From Vulcanimicrobiota bacterium (GTDB lineage Bacteria; Vulcanimicrobiota; Vulcanimicrobiia; Vulcanimicrobiales; Vulcanimicrobiaceae): 48,044 nucleotides of DNA. Position numbers and translations under genes: made by a program. Position 1 is the first letter of the stretch. Every line of letters starts with the position of its first letter. The stretch lies in assembly GCA_027459845.1 (NCBI GenBank), contig DAIDGS010000100.1, positions 1 through 48,044 on the forward strand. Reading direction: 5' to 3'. The notes beneath the pieces are model-generated. The model made no database searches and was not told where the DNA came from. It saw nothing but the letters and a program-made list of their open reading frames with translations. This document shows, in pieces, positions 7,709 to 15,904 of this stretch.

Positions 7709-7944
7709 GCGCTCCAGCAACCGCACGGCTCGACTTCGATACGCTCTACGGCGAGATCGCGCGCCGGTCGATGCGGAAGGCCGAACTGCTCCGCGCGAAC
7801 CCGCACATCTACGAGGTGATCGAGAAAGTCGTCGCCGGCGTCGAGCGGTTCTGCACGGTGCATCAGGTCGGTCCGGCGGACGTGCGCGCGACCGGGTTCC
7901 TAAGTCCCGAAGGCAAAGTCGTCATCTCGCTGCGGCGCGCCTAG
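7705..7944 (+). CDS. Small unknown protein in head region
   Basis: A 79-residue protein whose GTG start overlaps the GroES-like stop by 4 nt. A first half is helical and charged (residues 10-45), and the end forms a strand pair RATGFLSPEGKVVISLRR. Not recognised. Conserved overlap with the co-chaperonin gene suggests co-translation. Confidence 0.6.
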   Translation: MSAPATARLDFDTLYGEIARRSMRKAELLRANPHIYEVIEKVVAGVERFCTVHQVGPADVRATGFLSPEGKVVISLRRA

Positions 7945-7986
7945 TTCGGTCGCAGCCGCGCGTCACGGCGTATACTGGCCTCTCCG

Positions 7987-8145
7987 GTGCGATCGTTAAG
8001 CCTGGCAATCGGTCTTGCGCGCGATGAGAGCGGTCGCTGGCACTACCTGTTCACCTGGGTGGAGTGCCGATGCTCGGGCGATGCGATGCGCCTCACCCTT
8101 GAGCTTGCGCCGATCGTGGCGCTCGTTTTGGCGAGCATGAACTAG
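7987..8145 (+). CDS. Small unknown protein (52 aa)
   Basis: A GTG-started frame reading MRSLSLAIGLARDESGRWHYLFTWVECRC and ending in a hydrophobic segment LAPIVALVLASMN. It may be a single-pass membrane or short structural protein. The start has no strong ribosome site and the region between the previous stop and this start is 42 bp. It fits the spacing between two genes well, but confidence is moderate. Confidence 0.42.
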   Translation: MRSLSLAIGLARDESGRWHYLFTWVECRCSGDAMRLTLELAPIVALVLASMN

Positions 8146-8149
8146 GCCC

Positions 8150-8198
8150 GGACACGGACGCCCTCCTGCCTCTGGGCGCGCAGGGAAGCAAGGGCGTC
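8150..8198 (+). promoter_or_regulatory. Structured leader of the protease-scaffold gene
   Basis: The GGACACG motif at 8150 starts 52 nt before the ATG and is followed by a long hairpin: GACGCCCT (8157-8164) pairs with AGGGCGTC (8191-8198), and inside it CCTGC (8165-8169) pairs with GCAGG (8180-8184). The right arm contains the AAGGG-type ribosome site just before the ATG at 8202, so the structure could limit translation. Confidence 0.48.
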
Positions 8199-8201
8199 GA
8201 T

Positions 8202-9722
8202 ATGGCAAAATCGCAGGTCGCCGCGACGATTCACGCGCAGTTCCGGCGCAAGTACGGCATCCCGCCCAAAGGCAAAGGGCCGCATCCGCCGTCGTCCTAC
8301 GGTCTTCCGCTGCCGCCGGCCGGCCATCCGATGGCCGTGAGCTTCGCCCGAGCGGCTCTGCGGCGCGCGCACCAGGCGACGAACTACCGCACGTCCGACG
8401 TCGCCAAGCAGGTCCGCAAAGCCAAGGCTATCCTGGCGAAGCACAACCGCAAAAATGTCGAGTCGGCCACGGCCGTCGCGTGCGACCTGCGCGAGCGCAT
8501 CAGCGCGCGGGATGCGTACCGCGAGGCGAGCCAAGACGGCTCGGTCGTCAAGAACGTCGTGCTGCTGCGCGCTGGCCCGGGCAACTCCGCCGATCGCCAC
8601 TACTATACCGAGGCGTGCATCAAAGACGCCGCGCAGTCCGGGATCTTCGAGGGCGCGCAAGCCTATCTCGACCACCCGAGCACGATCGAGGAGCAGACGC
8701 GCCCGGAACGCTCGGTGCGTGATCTGGCCGGCTGGTACGACCACGTCGAGGCGCGCCCGTACACCGACCCGGAGGTGGGCAAGACGGTCGCGCTGTTCGC
8801 AGACTTCCACCCGGCGGTGGGCAAGCCGGATGTCGCGACGCTGGTGCAGACCTCGATGGAGTATCACAAGAGCTTCCCGCGCGCATCGTTCGCCGGCCTG
8901 AGCATCAACGCTCGGGGCGACGGCAACGACGAGCAGATCGAGTTCCGCGGCCAGCAGTGGCAAGCCGTGAACCGCATCGCGGAAGTCGACTCAGTAGACA
9001 TCGTGACCCGTGCAGGCGCCGGGGGCGCCATCATTCCGCTCAAGGAGAGTAACCGCATGAAAAACCAGGACAACCTACAGCTGACGATCGACGTGGAGTC
9101 GGTCCGCGGCGGTGTCAAATCGCTCCTTGAGGCGGCCAAGTCTGCCTTCAAAGAGCGTCTTACCGAAGCGGGCGCCACGCTCACGCCCGAGGACGACGCC
9201 GAACTCGATCGCAAGCTCGGCATCGTCGACGGCGGTGCAATCGACCAGGTGCTCGATAAGGCGACCGGCGTCGCCGACGAGCCGGACGAGGACGAAGACG
9301 AAGAGGACGACGAGGGCGCGACGTTGACCACGCCGACCACGCCGACCGGCGTTTCGGACGACGTCGACGACATGAGCGAACAGGAAGCCAAGGATGCGCT
9401 TCGCAAGGAGCGCGCCGCGCGCAAGGAAGGCGAGGAAAAGGCACGCGCCGGCGAGGCGAAGATGGCCGAAGCTCGGCGCATCACCGCGCGCGTGATGGCC
9501 GACGAAGTGCTGGCCGAGTGCAACATCCCCGAGACGTTCCGGCCGCGCCTTCGTCACGAACTCATGCGCGAAGGCCACAAGTCCAAGGCCGAGATGACCA
9601 AGGTCGTCAAGGACTTCGACCTCGCCTACATTCGCCCGCGGCTCGAAGGGACCGGCGTCGCCGGCTTCCGTGAGGCTGCATCCGCTGCCGCCGGCGGCAA
9701 CTTCACCTTCGAGGAGAACTAA
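8202..9722 (+). CDS. Capsid maturation protease fused to scaffold
   Basis: A 506-residue fusion. Residues 1-90 are a basic, helical leader. Residues about 95-280 look like a prohead protease: strands around VVLLRAGPGNSADRHYYT, then AYLDHPST with candidate catalytic His158, and SFAGLSINARG with candidate Ser229 or Ser234. Residues 286-506 are acidic and coiled-coil like, with a strongly acidic stretch (EDEDEEDDEG region), typical of a scaffold. The protease cleaves scaffold and itself during maturation. An in-frame ATG at 9057 with its own AAGGAG ribosome site would give the scaffold alone. Gene order portal, protease/scaffold, capsid supports the assignment. Confidence 0.82.
   Translation: MAKSQVAATIHAQFRRKYGIPPKGKGPHPPSSYGLPLPPAGHPMAVSFARAALRRAHQATNYRTSDVAKQVRKAKAILAKHNRKNVESATAVACDLRERISARDAYREASQDGSVVKNVVLLRAGPGNSADRHYYTEACIKDAAQSGIFEGAQAYLDHPSTIEEQTRPERSVRDLAGWYDHVEARPYTDPEVGKTVALFADFHPAVGKPDVATLVQTSMEYHKSFPRASFAGLSINARGDGNDEQIEFRGQQWQAVNRIAEVDSVDIVTRAGAGGAIIPLKESNRMKNQDNLQLTIDVESVRGGVKSLLEAAKSAFKERLTEAGATLTPEDDAELDRKLGIVDGGAIDQVLDKATGVADEPDEDEDEEDDEGATLTTPTTPTGVSDDVDDMSEQEAKDALRKERAARKEGEEKARAGEAKMAEARRITARVMADEVLAECNIPETFRPRLRHELMREGHKSKAEMTKVVKDFDLAYIRPRLEGTGVAGFREAASAAAGGNFTFEEN
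9057..9722 (+). CDS. Scaffold protein from an internal start
   Basis: An internal in-frame start inside the protease gene. The ATG at 9057 (MKNQDNLQLTIDVES) is preceded at 9043-9048 by AAGGAG, an 8-nt spacing, and the reading frame is the same as that of the fusion. It would produce a 221-residue, acidic, mostly helical scaffold that assembles inside the procapsid. This arrangement resembles lambda C/Nu3, where the scaffold is also an internal translation product. Seen: start and ribosome site; inferred: use in vivo. Confidence 0.65.
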   Translation: MKNQDNLQLTIDVESVRGGVKSLLEAAKSAFKERLTEAGATLTPEDDAELDRKLGIVDGGAIDQVLDKATGVADEPDEDEDEEDDEGATLTTPTTPTGVSDDVDDMSEQEAKDALRKERAARKEGEEKARAGEAKMAEARRITARVMADEVLAECNIPETFRPRLRHELMREGHKSKAEMTKVVKDFDLAYIRPRLEGTGVAGFREAASAAAGGNFTFEEN

Positions 9723-9725
9723 ATC

Positions 9726-10274
9726 ATGAGCATCATCACCTCCAATCCGTCCAAGCCGCGCCGCACCGTTCGCGGCAAAATCGCTGCGGCCGTCGACCTC
9801 ACGGTAACGCCGCCGTATAGCGGAGCGGTCGCCGGGCAGATTCAGGCCGGCGAGCTGCTCTACCTCACGGCGAATCACGCGGTCGCCTCGCTCGCAACGG
9901 CCGGCACCTCGAACGCCAACGCCGCATCGTGCGTCGGCGTCGCCGACGACGTCTACCCGGTGCAGTTCACCGATGGCGTCACGGGCAGCCCGGTCCCGCC
10001 TGGCGACGCGAGTCAGGTCATGGTTCAAATCTACGAAGACGGCGACCACCTCTTCGAGACGACCGCGGCCGACGTGTACAACGCATACGACGTCGTGTAC
10101 CTGGGCGCAAACGGGCGCACGATCTCCAAGACGGCCACGGGCAGCGCGGTGGGATACGTCTCGCCCGACCAGCGGCAGTCGGCCGGCCTGCAAGTGCAGC
10201 CGGTGAAGCTCCCCATCACCGGGGGTTCCGGTGTCATGATCTACATCCGCATCACGCCGGCGCTGGCGAAGTAG
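9726..10274 (+). CDS. Capsid decoration-like protein
   Basis: A 182-residue, beta-rich, small-residue-rich protein right before the major capsid gene. Its fold-like strands (LYLTANHAVASL, VMVQIYEDGDHLFETTAADVYNAYDVVYLG, GVMIYIRITPALAK) and position match head decoration or capsid-stabilising proteins that bind trimer or quasi-threefold sites. No specific family is claimed. It starts 3 bp after the scaffold stop, and the capsid gene follows after 9 bp. The alternative is a fibre-like or chaperone protein of the head. Confidence 0.68.
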   Translation: MSIITSNPSKPRRTVRGKIAAAVDLTVTPPYSGAVAGQIQAGELLYLTANHAVASLATAGTSNANAASCVGVADDVYPVQFTDGVTGSPVPPGDASQVMVQIYEDGDHLFETTAADVYNAYDVVYLGANGRTISKTATGSAVGYVSPDQRQSAGLQVQPVKLPITGGSGVMIYIRITPALAK

Positions 10275-10283
10275 GAGGCAACC

Positions 10284-11453
10284 ATGCTCGACAAACTAGA
10301 CCTGGGGGCGATCGAACAGTCGGCCTCCGTCGCCATCCGCCAGCGCGAAATCTTCGCTGCGAAGGCGAATGGCTGGGTCACGCGCGAGGCGCGTCGCTTC
10401 AGGGAGACTTTCGGGTACGACCCGATCGTCGAGTTCAAAAAGTCCGGCTTCTCGCTGCGCGCCGTGGAGCGTCAACTCCGCGAGCGGAAACTGCGCGAAG
10501 ATCAGACGCAGAGCCAACTCTACGCGCTGACCACCGGCTTGGTGACGATGGACCTCTCCACGAAGTACCAGACGGTTCCGACCGTCTATCGCGACGTGGC
10601 CGACATCCGTCCCAGCACCAAGTCCGAAGAGAGCTACTTCCCGCTGCAGGGCACCGACGTTCCGACGCCGCTGGCCGACAACGAGGAGGCTCCCAGCTCG
10701 GGACTGGCCGGCGTGAATACCCGGATCAAGAACCATCGCTTCGCGCGCATCCTCGAGTTCTCGCGGACGCTCGAAGAGGACGACCAGACCGGCCAAGTGC
10801 GCGCGGTCGCGTCGAACCTCGGGCAGCGCATGGCGTATGCCGAGGAGCTGCACTGGGCGACGCAGTTGGTGAGCGCCTACGTGGCGGGTAACATCCGCAC
10901 GGCCGGCGGCATCATCCCCGACATGAACGTCGCGGGGCAGGGCGGCAACGATCCGAACTACGGCGGCCCGGTGTGTACCGCTTCGGCGGTGACCCGCGAC
11001 GCGATCGCCAACCTGTTCACGGCGGCGGACTACGTCACCGATCTCGAGGGCAACCTCGGGCTCGTCACGGTGGATACCGGCGTATTCGCCAACGCGGACA
11101 AGCTCACGGTCAAGACCATCTTGGCCTCGGAGTTCAACCCGGCAACGCCCTCGGCGACGGCTAGCGTCACCCCGGGCATCTACGCCGAGAACCCGCTGAA
11201 GGACATCTTCCGGGCGGTCTACACGCGGTTCTTCAAGTACTTCACCGGCTCGACGCTCGCGGGCTCGGGCAACGTGTGGTTCTTGGGTGAGGCGGGCTCG
11301 ATCGGGAGCTTCCAGGACCGCACCGCACTCTCGGTGACCCAGGAAAGCCCGCTGGCGGGCAAGTCGTGGGAAGCCAAGATGAGCCGGTATCAGGTCGAGC
11401 GGCGCTTCGGCGCCGGCGTCACGATGCCGGAGTTCGCGCTCCGCGGCAACTAG
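10284..11453 (+). CDS. Major capsid protein
   Basis: A 389-residue protein, the expected length for the capsid of an HK97-fold phage. It has the right profile: a helical N-terminal part (residues about 1-70), then an E-loop-like stretch and a long sequence of A-domain strands with KLTVKTILASEF and the C-terminal RRFGAGVTMPEFALRGN. GGAGG lies immediately before the ATG. It is followed by a strong hairpin terminator, as expected for the most abundantly expressed virion gene, and preceded by scaffold and decoration genes. The family is inferred from context and composition, since no short signature defines capsid proteins. Confidence 0.88.
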   Translation: MLDKLDLGAIEQSASVAIRQREIFAAKANGWVTREARRFRETFGYDPIVEFKKSGFSLRAVERQLRERKLREDQTQSQLYALTTGLVTMDLSTKYQTVPTVYRDVADIRPSTKSEESYFPLQGTDVPTPLADNEEAPSSGLAGVNTRIKNHRFARILEFSRTLEEDDQTGQVRAVASNLGQRMAYAEELHWATQLVSAYVAGNIRTAGGIIPDMNVAGQGGNDPNYGGPVCTASAVTRDAIANLFTAADYVTDLEGNLGLVTVDTGVFANADKLTVKTILASEFNPATPSATASVTPGIYAENPLKDIFRAVYTRFFKYFTGSTLAGSGNVWFLGEAGSIGSFQDRTALSVTQESPLAGKSWEAKMSRYQVERRFGAGVTMPEFALRGN

Positions 11454-11474
11454 CGCGAAAAAACAGGGGCAACC

Positions 11475-11513
11475 AAGTGGGGTCTAGCGGACACGTTAGG
11501 CCCCACTTCTTTT
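11475..11513 (+). terminator. Rho-independent terminator after capsid gene
   Basis: AAGTGGGGTCTA at 11475 pairs with TAGGCCCCACTT ending at 11508, a stem of about 12 bp with one G-U pair and a 10-nt loop, then CTTTT. The loop contains the recurring GGACACG motif, whose start (11489) is 48 nt before the next gene's ATG. Confidence 0.82.
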
Positions 11514-11536
11514 CCCGGCCGTCTAAAGAGCCCACT

Positions 11537-12148
11537 ATGCCGCGAAAACTTCACCTGCCGCCCACCGAGCAGAAGGCGCGCGATCCGATTCAGAGCCTGA
11601 AGAACGACGGGCTCGGCGATCTCGCCGACATCCTGCAGGGCGCAAACGACCCGCCGCCGCGGGGCCCGACTCGCGCCGTTCGCCAGGACACCGCCGATGG
11701 GCTGGCCGCGCTGCCGCAACTTTTAGGGGCGCTGCCGCCCAAAGCGCCGGCCGCCTTTACCGGCCTTACCGCAGCGCAAACGCGCGATGACGACTCGCCG
11801 ATCGTGCGCGCGCCCGACGCGATGGAAGGCGTGACCACGCGGCTCGGCGCGCGGTACTGGGTGACCAACAAGCGCTTTCCGTGGGCAAAGGACGCCCTGG
11901 GTAAGTCGATGACGTTCACGCGCTGGTACTTCCGCGAGCGCGTGCTCGTCGACGTCTTCCCGTCCGCGACGCCGTCTGCGCGCCGCGAAGTCGAGCGCCG
12001 GCTCAAGACGCTCTCGGCGCATTCCGAGAAGATCGGATACTTGCCGATCGTGCGCGGCGCGTCGGTGCCCGAAGACGTCTTCGCACGGCTGCTTCAAGGC
12101 GAACATTTCCCGCTCTTCGAGCGGCAGCGACAGGGGGTGCTGGCATGA
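11537..12148 (+). CDS. Unknown protein after the capsid gene
   Basis: A 203-residue protein with a Pro-rich, charged N-terminal half (residues 1-90) and a second half with a WVTNKRFPWAKDALGKSMTFTRWYFRERVLVDVF stretch. I do not recognise it. It begins 24 bp after the capsid terminator, so a new transcript or partial read-through must express it. It overlaps the tiny zinc-finger gene by 4 nt. A role in head completion or capsid-associated regulation is possible by position. Confidence 0.65.
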   Translation: MPRKLHLPPTEQKARDPIQSLKNDGLGDLADILQGANDPPPRGPTRAVRQDTADGLAALPQLLGALPPKAPAAFTGLTAAQTRDDDSPIVRAPDAMEGVTTRLGARYWVTNKRFPWAKDALGKSMTFTRWYFRERVLVDVFPSATPSARREVERRLKTLSAHSEKIGYLPIVRGASVPEDVFARLLQGEHFPLFERQRQGVLA

Positions 12149-12258
12149 TGATGACGTGCGAGGTCTGCAATCGCGAGTTCCGCGGTAAAGTCGGCCTGGG
12201 GATGCACAAGCTACGCGCGCACGAACGCAACTGGTCGACTCGTTCGAAGAGCCGCTAG
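12145..12258 (+). CDS. 37-residue single C2H2 zinc-finger protein
   Basis: Nearly the entire protein is one classical C2H2 finger: C5-x2-C8-x3-F-x5-L-x2-H21-x4-H26, followed by a short basic tail. Its ATG overlaps the preceding stop (ATGA) and the next gene starts 3 bp after it, so it is embedded in a translated operon and unlikely to be chance. Classical fingers are common in eukaryotes and scarce in phages. It could bind DNA or RNA, or another protein; nothing in the sequence says which. Confidence 0.72.
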   Translation: MMMTCEVCNREFRGKVGLGMHKLRAHERNWSTRSKSR

Positions 12259-12261
12259 ACG

Positions 12262-13128
12262 ATGGTCACTCTCGACCAGGTTCGCACGCAGATCAGCGAT
12301 CGGCCGCAAATCTGGCCGGCGCAGTCTGATCCGCCGGAACTGATTGGCACGGGCGACGGCGTCGCGACGATTTTCGGGCTCCGGTTCGAAAACAGCATCC
12401 CGGGCACGCTCACCCTCTACACCGCACCGGCCACGACTGCGGGATCTGGCGCGGCGCCGGTGTGGACGGCTGTTTCAACGCAGCCTTCGATCATCGTCGG
12501 AACGACCTCGGAGACGGAGGTCGCCGCGCCGGGCGGCGCGACCATCACGCCCGTCTCGATGGCGAACATCGTCGCCGGCGCGAATCTGCTGATCGATCAG
12601 GCTCCGAATCAAGAGATCGTCACGGTCGCATCGGTCACCGGCACGACCTTCACCGCGAACTTCGCACTAGCCCACGCCGTTGGGTTCACGATCGCCGGCG
12701 CGCCGCCGTACATCGTGGGAGCGCCGAACGCCGGCACGAACGGCACGATGGCGACGAACGCCATCATCACTTTTGCCGAGGCGCCGGCCGCGGGCGTTCA
12801 AATCGGCGCGCGCTGCCAGCTCACCGCGTTCTCGGACACCGACCTGGAGGCGTACCTCACGCGCGCCCAGGCGCTCTACGACGACGACGTCTCGGTGCTC
12901 AAACGCACCCAGTACGACATCCTCGACGTGCTGGCGATGGATTACGACCGGCTGATTATCCTGGCCCAAGGCGACTACCGCAAGGACCCGTCGATCTATC
13001 GCGACTCGCTCCAGCAGCTCAAGGCCGAACTGCGGCAAGACCTCTTCGGTGGGCCGGTGGCCGGCACGGCAATCCCGCAACTCTTCATCGGGGCGTCGCT
13101 GCAGGGGCGCTACACGCCGCTGCGATGA
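12262..13128 (+). CDS. Head-tail connector-like protein with inserted beta module
   Basis: A 288-residue protein. The last third (about residues 195-275) is helical (DTDLEAYLTRAQALYDDDVS and following), consistent with head-tail adaptor proteins that bind beneath the portal. The middle carries a 51-residue beta module (residues 96-146, starting TPVSMANIVAGANLLID) that recurs in the tail tube protein. The first 95 residues hold a Gly/Thr-rich domain. The ATG at 12262 immediately follows the zinc-finger gene. The connector assignment is by position and helix layout. Confidence 0.6.
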   Translation: MVTLDQVRTQISDRPQIWPAQSDPPELIGTGDGVATIFGLRFENSIPGTLTLYTAPATTAGSGAAPVWTAVSTQPSIIVGTTSETEVAAPGGATITPVSMANIVAGANLLIDQAPNQEIVTVASVTGTTFTANFALAHAVGFTIAGAPPYIVGAPNAGTNGTMATNAIITFAEAPAAGVQIGARCQLTAFSDTDLEAYLTRAQALYDDDVSVLKRTQYDILDVLAMDYDRLIILAQGDYRKDPSIYRDSLQQLKAELRQDLFGGPVAGTAIPQLFIGASLQGRYTPLR

Positions 13129-14063
13129 TCGTGCAACTCAACGGCACGTCGCTGGCCGAAGCCCGACGCGCGAGCCAGCGGTTTGTCGAACGGACGAACT
13201 CTACCTCGTCGATCGACGACCCTAAGCCACGGCGCTACCGGCTGGAGGACCGTGCCGCGGCCTTGGAGCGCGAGCGGATGCGCGCGAAAGTCTCGGGCAC
13301 GCGGCACCTGCGCGAACGGATGCTGGGCGTTCTCGATGCTTGGCGCGCGGGAATCGTCGCAGCCTTTCGGGTGCGTGAATCGGCCACGGCAGCCGAGGTC
13401 GACACCGAGTTGGACGCGGCCGTTGCGGCCGGCATCATGACCCCGGCCGAGCGGGATGCTTTGGTGGCGCGTATCAACGCGGCGCTGGAAAAAATGGACC
13501 CGGCCGAGTTAGAGCAGGCGTTTGCCGAGGTGCAGCGCGACCTCTACACGATCGGGGTCGCATCGGCCCGCAGCGAAGTCGGGATTGCCTGGGACATCCC
13601 GCCGGAAGCGGCGCTCAACGCGCTCGGCACCATGACGATTCCGTTCGCGCGCAAGATCGTAGAGCGGGAAGTCGCAGCCATTCAGGACGCCTTGAAAGCA
13701 GGGCTTGCGGCCGGCGATAGCATCCCGTCGCTGCGGGAGCGCATCAAGAACACGCTCGACGATGGGATGCACGTCTACGACGATAGCGGCACCCTCACGC
13801 GCGTGGTGCCCACCGATGCCTGGGCTGAAACCGTCGCGCGCACCGAAGTCTCGCGCGCGATGACCGCGGGGCTGCTGGACGTCTACTTCGCCGCCGGCGT
13901 GGCGCGCGTGCAGTGGATTGCCGCCGAGGACGAACGCACTTGCCCGGTATGCGACGACCTCGACGGATCGATCGTTCTGCTCGGCCAGCAGTTCGCAGAC
14001 GGATCGAGCGCGCCGCCCGAACACCCGAACTGCCGCTGCACGATCGTCTCGGTGCCATCATGA
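13125..14063 (+). CDS. Mu F/SPP1 gp7-like head morphogenesis protein
   Basis: A 312-residue protein ending with the signature of the phage head morphogenesis family: ARTEVSRAMTAGLLDVYFAAGV, then DERTCPVCDDLDG and EHPNCRCTI, with paired Cys/His probably binding metal. Long helices fill the first 200 residues. Family members bind the portal and act in early head assembly or DNA ejection; they are minor capsid proteins. The ATG overlaps the previous gene by 4 nt. This is among the most secure assignments of the head region. Confidence 0.88.
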   Translation: MIVQLNGTSLAEARRASQRFVERTNSTSSIDDPKPRRYRLEDRAAALERERMRAKVSGTRHLRERMLGVLDAWRAGIVAAFRVRESATAAEVDTELDAAVAAGIMTPAERDALVARINAALEKMDPAELEQAFAEVQRDLYTIGVASARSEVGIAWDIPPEAALNALGTMTIPFARKIVEREVAAIQDALKAGLAAGDSIPSLRERIKNTLDDGMHVYDDSGTLTRVVPTDAWAETVARTEVSRAMTAGLLDVYFAAGVARVQWIAAEDERTCPVCDDLDGSIVLLGQQFADGSSAPPEHPNCRCTIVSVPS

Positions 14064-14401
14064 CGCCGGTGCCGCCGAACATCAGCCGCAACCCGATCAC
14101 GCCCGGCTCGGCGCAGCAGGGCAGCTTTGCCATCTATCGGCGCGACCCGAAGACGCAGCAGTACCTCGTTTCTGGGCCGTTTCACTGCGACCGAATTCCG
14201 ATGAGCGGCTCGCTCGTGTCGGTCGATCGCGCAAATCAGCTCGTCGCCGTCGACGAGCAAATCTTCCTTCCGCCTTCGACGGTGATCGACGCCCGATCGA
14301 CGGTGCAGGAGGTGCGGACCGGCGAGCACTTTACGGTGGTCTACGTGCGCCGGTGGAGCGATAAGGTCGTCGTGTCGCTCAAGCGGGTGGCGCCGGCATG
14401 A
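14060..14401 (+). CDS. Head completion or neck protein
   Basis: A 113-residue beta-rich protein (strands such as GSFAIYRRDPKTQQYLVSG and HFTVVYVRRWSDKVVVSLKR), lying between a head morphogenesis gene and a tail completion gene. Head-tail stopper proteins of this size occupy the same slot in many siphoviruses. It overlaps both neighbours by 4 nt. The sequence alone does not fix the fold. Confidence 0.6.
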   Translation: MTPVPPNISRNPITPGSAQQGSFAIYRRDPKTQQYLVSGPFHCDRIPMSGSLVSVDRANQLVAVDEQIFLPPSTVIDARSTVQEVRTGEHFTVVYVRRWSDKVVVSLKRVAPA

Positions 14402-14898
14402 GGATCATCGGCACCCTTCAAGGGGCAGACGTCGTCTTGGGCAAGCTCAAGACGCAGCTCGCGCACTTGCAGAACCTCGACGTGCCGCTGCTGCAGTCGG
14501 GCGTTGTGGTGCGCGACGCGGCCGTGCAGCGCATCAAGGATCAAGGCGGCGACCAGCACTGGATTCCGAACAAGCGCGGCGGCCACACCGGCATACTGAC
14601 CGGGCGCATGATGGGATCGATTGCGGTCGGGCGGCCGGAAGGCTCGAGTATCTCCGTCTCGACGAACGTCCCGTATGCCCGGTACTTTCAGGAGGGCACC
14701 GGGATATTCGCCGGCCACCGGCCCTGGAAGGTCACCGCAAAGAGCGGCAAGATGCTGCGGTTCGTGGCGGGCGGGAAGGTCTTCTTCCGCCGATCGGTGA
14801 CCATTCCGGGCCAGCCTCCGCGCCCGTTCCTGCTCATCGGTGAGGCGCAGCGCGAGCGCATCTTCGCGATCTTCTCCGCCTGGTTGAACGCAGCATGA
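14398..14898 (+). CDS. Tail completion protein, HK97 gp10-like
   Basis: A 166-residue protein with the family layout: a helix of hydrophobic heptads (GADVVLGKLKTQLAHLQNLDV), VVVRDAAVQRIKDQ, then LTGRMMGSIAVG and a strand NVPYARYFQEGT. Proteins with this pattern finish the head-tail interface. The gene order (stopper, completion, terminator, tube) is the standard one. Overlaps neighbours by 4 nt. Confidence 0.78.
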   Translation: MRIIGTLQGADVVLGKLKTQLAHLQNLDVPLLQSGVVVRDAAVQRIKDQGGDQHWIPNKRGGHTGILTGRMMGSIAVGRPEGSSISVSTNVPYARYFQEGTGIFAGHRPWKVTAKSGKMLRFVAGGKVFFRRSVTIPGQPPRPFLLIGEAQRERIFAIFSAWLNAA

Positions 14899-15413
14899 TT
14901 CCGGCGCAGTCGACGTGGCAAGTCCTCGAAGACCAGCTGGTCGCGATCGTCACCGATGCGACGGCTTCTGGGGGCGTCTTAGGCGTGCAGGCGAATCCCG
15001 ATGGGACGACCGGCGTGCAGCTCGTCGAGCGCAACGCGCCGCCCGAGCAGAACGTCTTTCCTAGTGTGGGCATCATGGCGGTCGGGTCCGAGGACCGCGC
15101 GTCGGCCTCGAACGCCCACGACATCCTCAACACCTTCACGATTATCCTAAGCGTCCGGGTGGCCTTTTCGGCGACCCAACCGGACACGGGCGCGGCTGCC
15201 CTCACGCTCCTGCGAGAATACCAAAACGACGCCCAGGGGAATGGCCTGGAGCCGCTCTTGCGGACCAACGTCACGCTCGGCGGCCTGTGCTCCTGGTCCT
15301 ACCTCAAGCGGATGGAGCGGTACGTGCTCAAGACCGAGGCGGAAGCCTCAGACGCGATTGCGACGGCAATCTACACCTTCGAGACGATGAGCGCCAATGT
15401 GAGGATATTTTGA
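14895..15413 (+). CDS. Tail terminator-like protein
   Basis: A 172-residue protein with mixed alpha/beta composition, starting MIPAQSTWQVLEDQLVAIV and ending AIATAIYTFETMSANVRIF. Size, helix at the N-terminus and position immediately before the tail tube gene match tail terminator proteins, which cap the tube polymer and join it to the head. No short motif proves this. Confidence 0.65.
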   Translation: MIPAQSTWQVLEDQLVAIVTDATASGGVLGVQANPDGTTGVQLVERNAPPEQNVFPSVGIMAVGSEDRASASNAHDILNTFTIILSVRVAFSATQPDTGAAALTLLREYQNDAQGNGLEPLLRTNVTLGGLCSWSYLKRMERYVLKTEAEASDAIATAIYTFETMSANVRIF

Positions 15414-15415
15414 AC

Positions 15416-15904
15416 ATGAGAATACGGTTTCAGCCCCAGCGCGGCACGCCCGAGGTCGAGTTGCGGGACATCAAAGGCGGTCATCCGCTCGCGAAGTGGA
15501 GCAACGGCGAAGAGGTCGAGATTGCGCCCGGCACGCTCGTGCCGTTTCAGCCGGACGGCAACCCCGTGCGATCGGTCGACGCTGCCGAGGCCATCTTCCG
15601 CCACGGGCCGGCCTTCGTAGATGCGACCACCGGCAAGAACCCGCTCTACGTCTGCGCCGACTGCGGTGCGGACGCGCTCGAGGAAGGGTTCACCGATACG
15701 CACCGGATGCAGTTCCAGTACTTCACCAAGGACAACGGACGCCGGCTCTGCTCCGGCTGCTGGCTTGCCGCGCACCCGGCCTACGTGGTCGAGTTCCGCA
15801 AGCACGGCTTCCCGAGTCAGGTCATCGCTCGCGGCGAGCGCGCCATCTTCACGCCGCACGCTCCCACTACGTACCCCGTTGCAAGCGAGGATGACGAATC
15901 ATGA
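15416..15904 (+). CDS. Zinc-ribbon protein of the tail region
   Basis: A 162-residue protein with one zinc-ribbon: CADC at about residues 79-82 and CSGC near 110-113, with intervening aromatic residues. The first 75 residues form a beta-rich part (MRIRFQPQRG). It lies between tail terminator and tail tube and overlaps the tube gene by 4 nt. A structural zinc protein at the tube-terminator junction or a chaperone are both possible. Not recognised. Confidence 0.62.
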   Translation: MRIRFQPQRGTPEVELRDIKGGHPLAKWSNGEEVEIAPGTLVPFQPDGNPVRSVDAAEAIFRHGPAFVDATTGKNPLYVCADCGADALEEGFTDTHRMQFQYFTKDNGRRLCSGCWLAAHPAYVVEFRKHGFPSQVIARGERAIFTPHAPTTYPVASEDDES

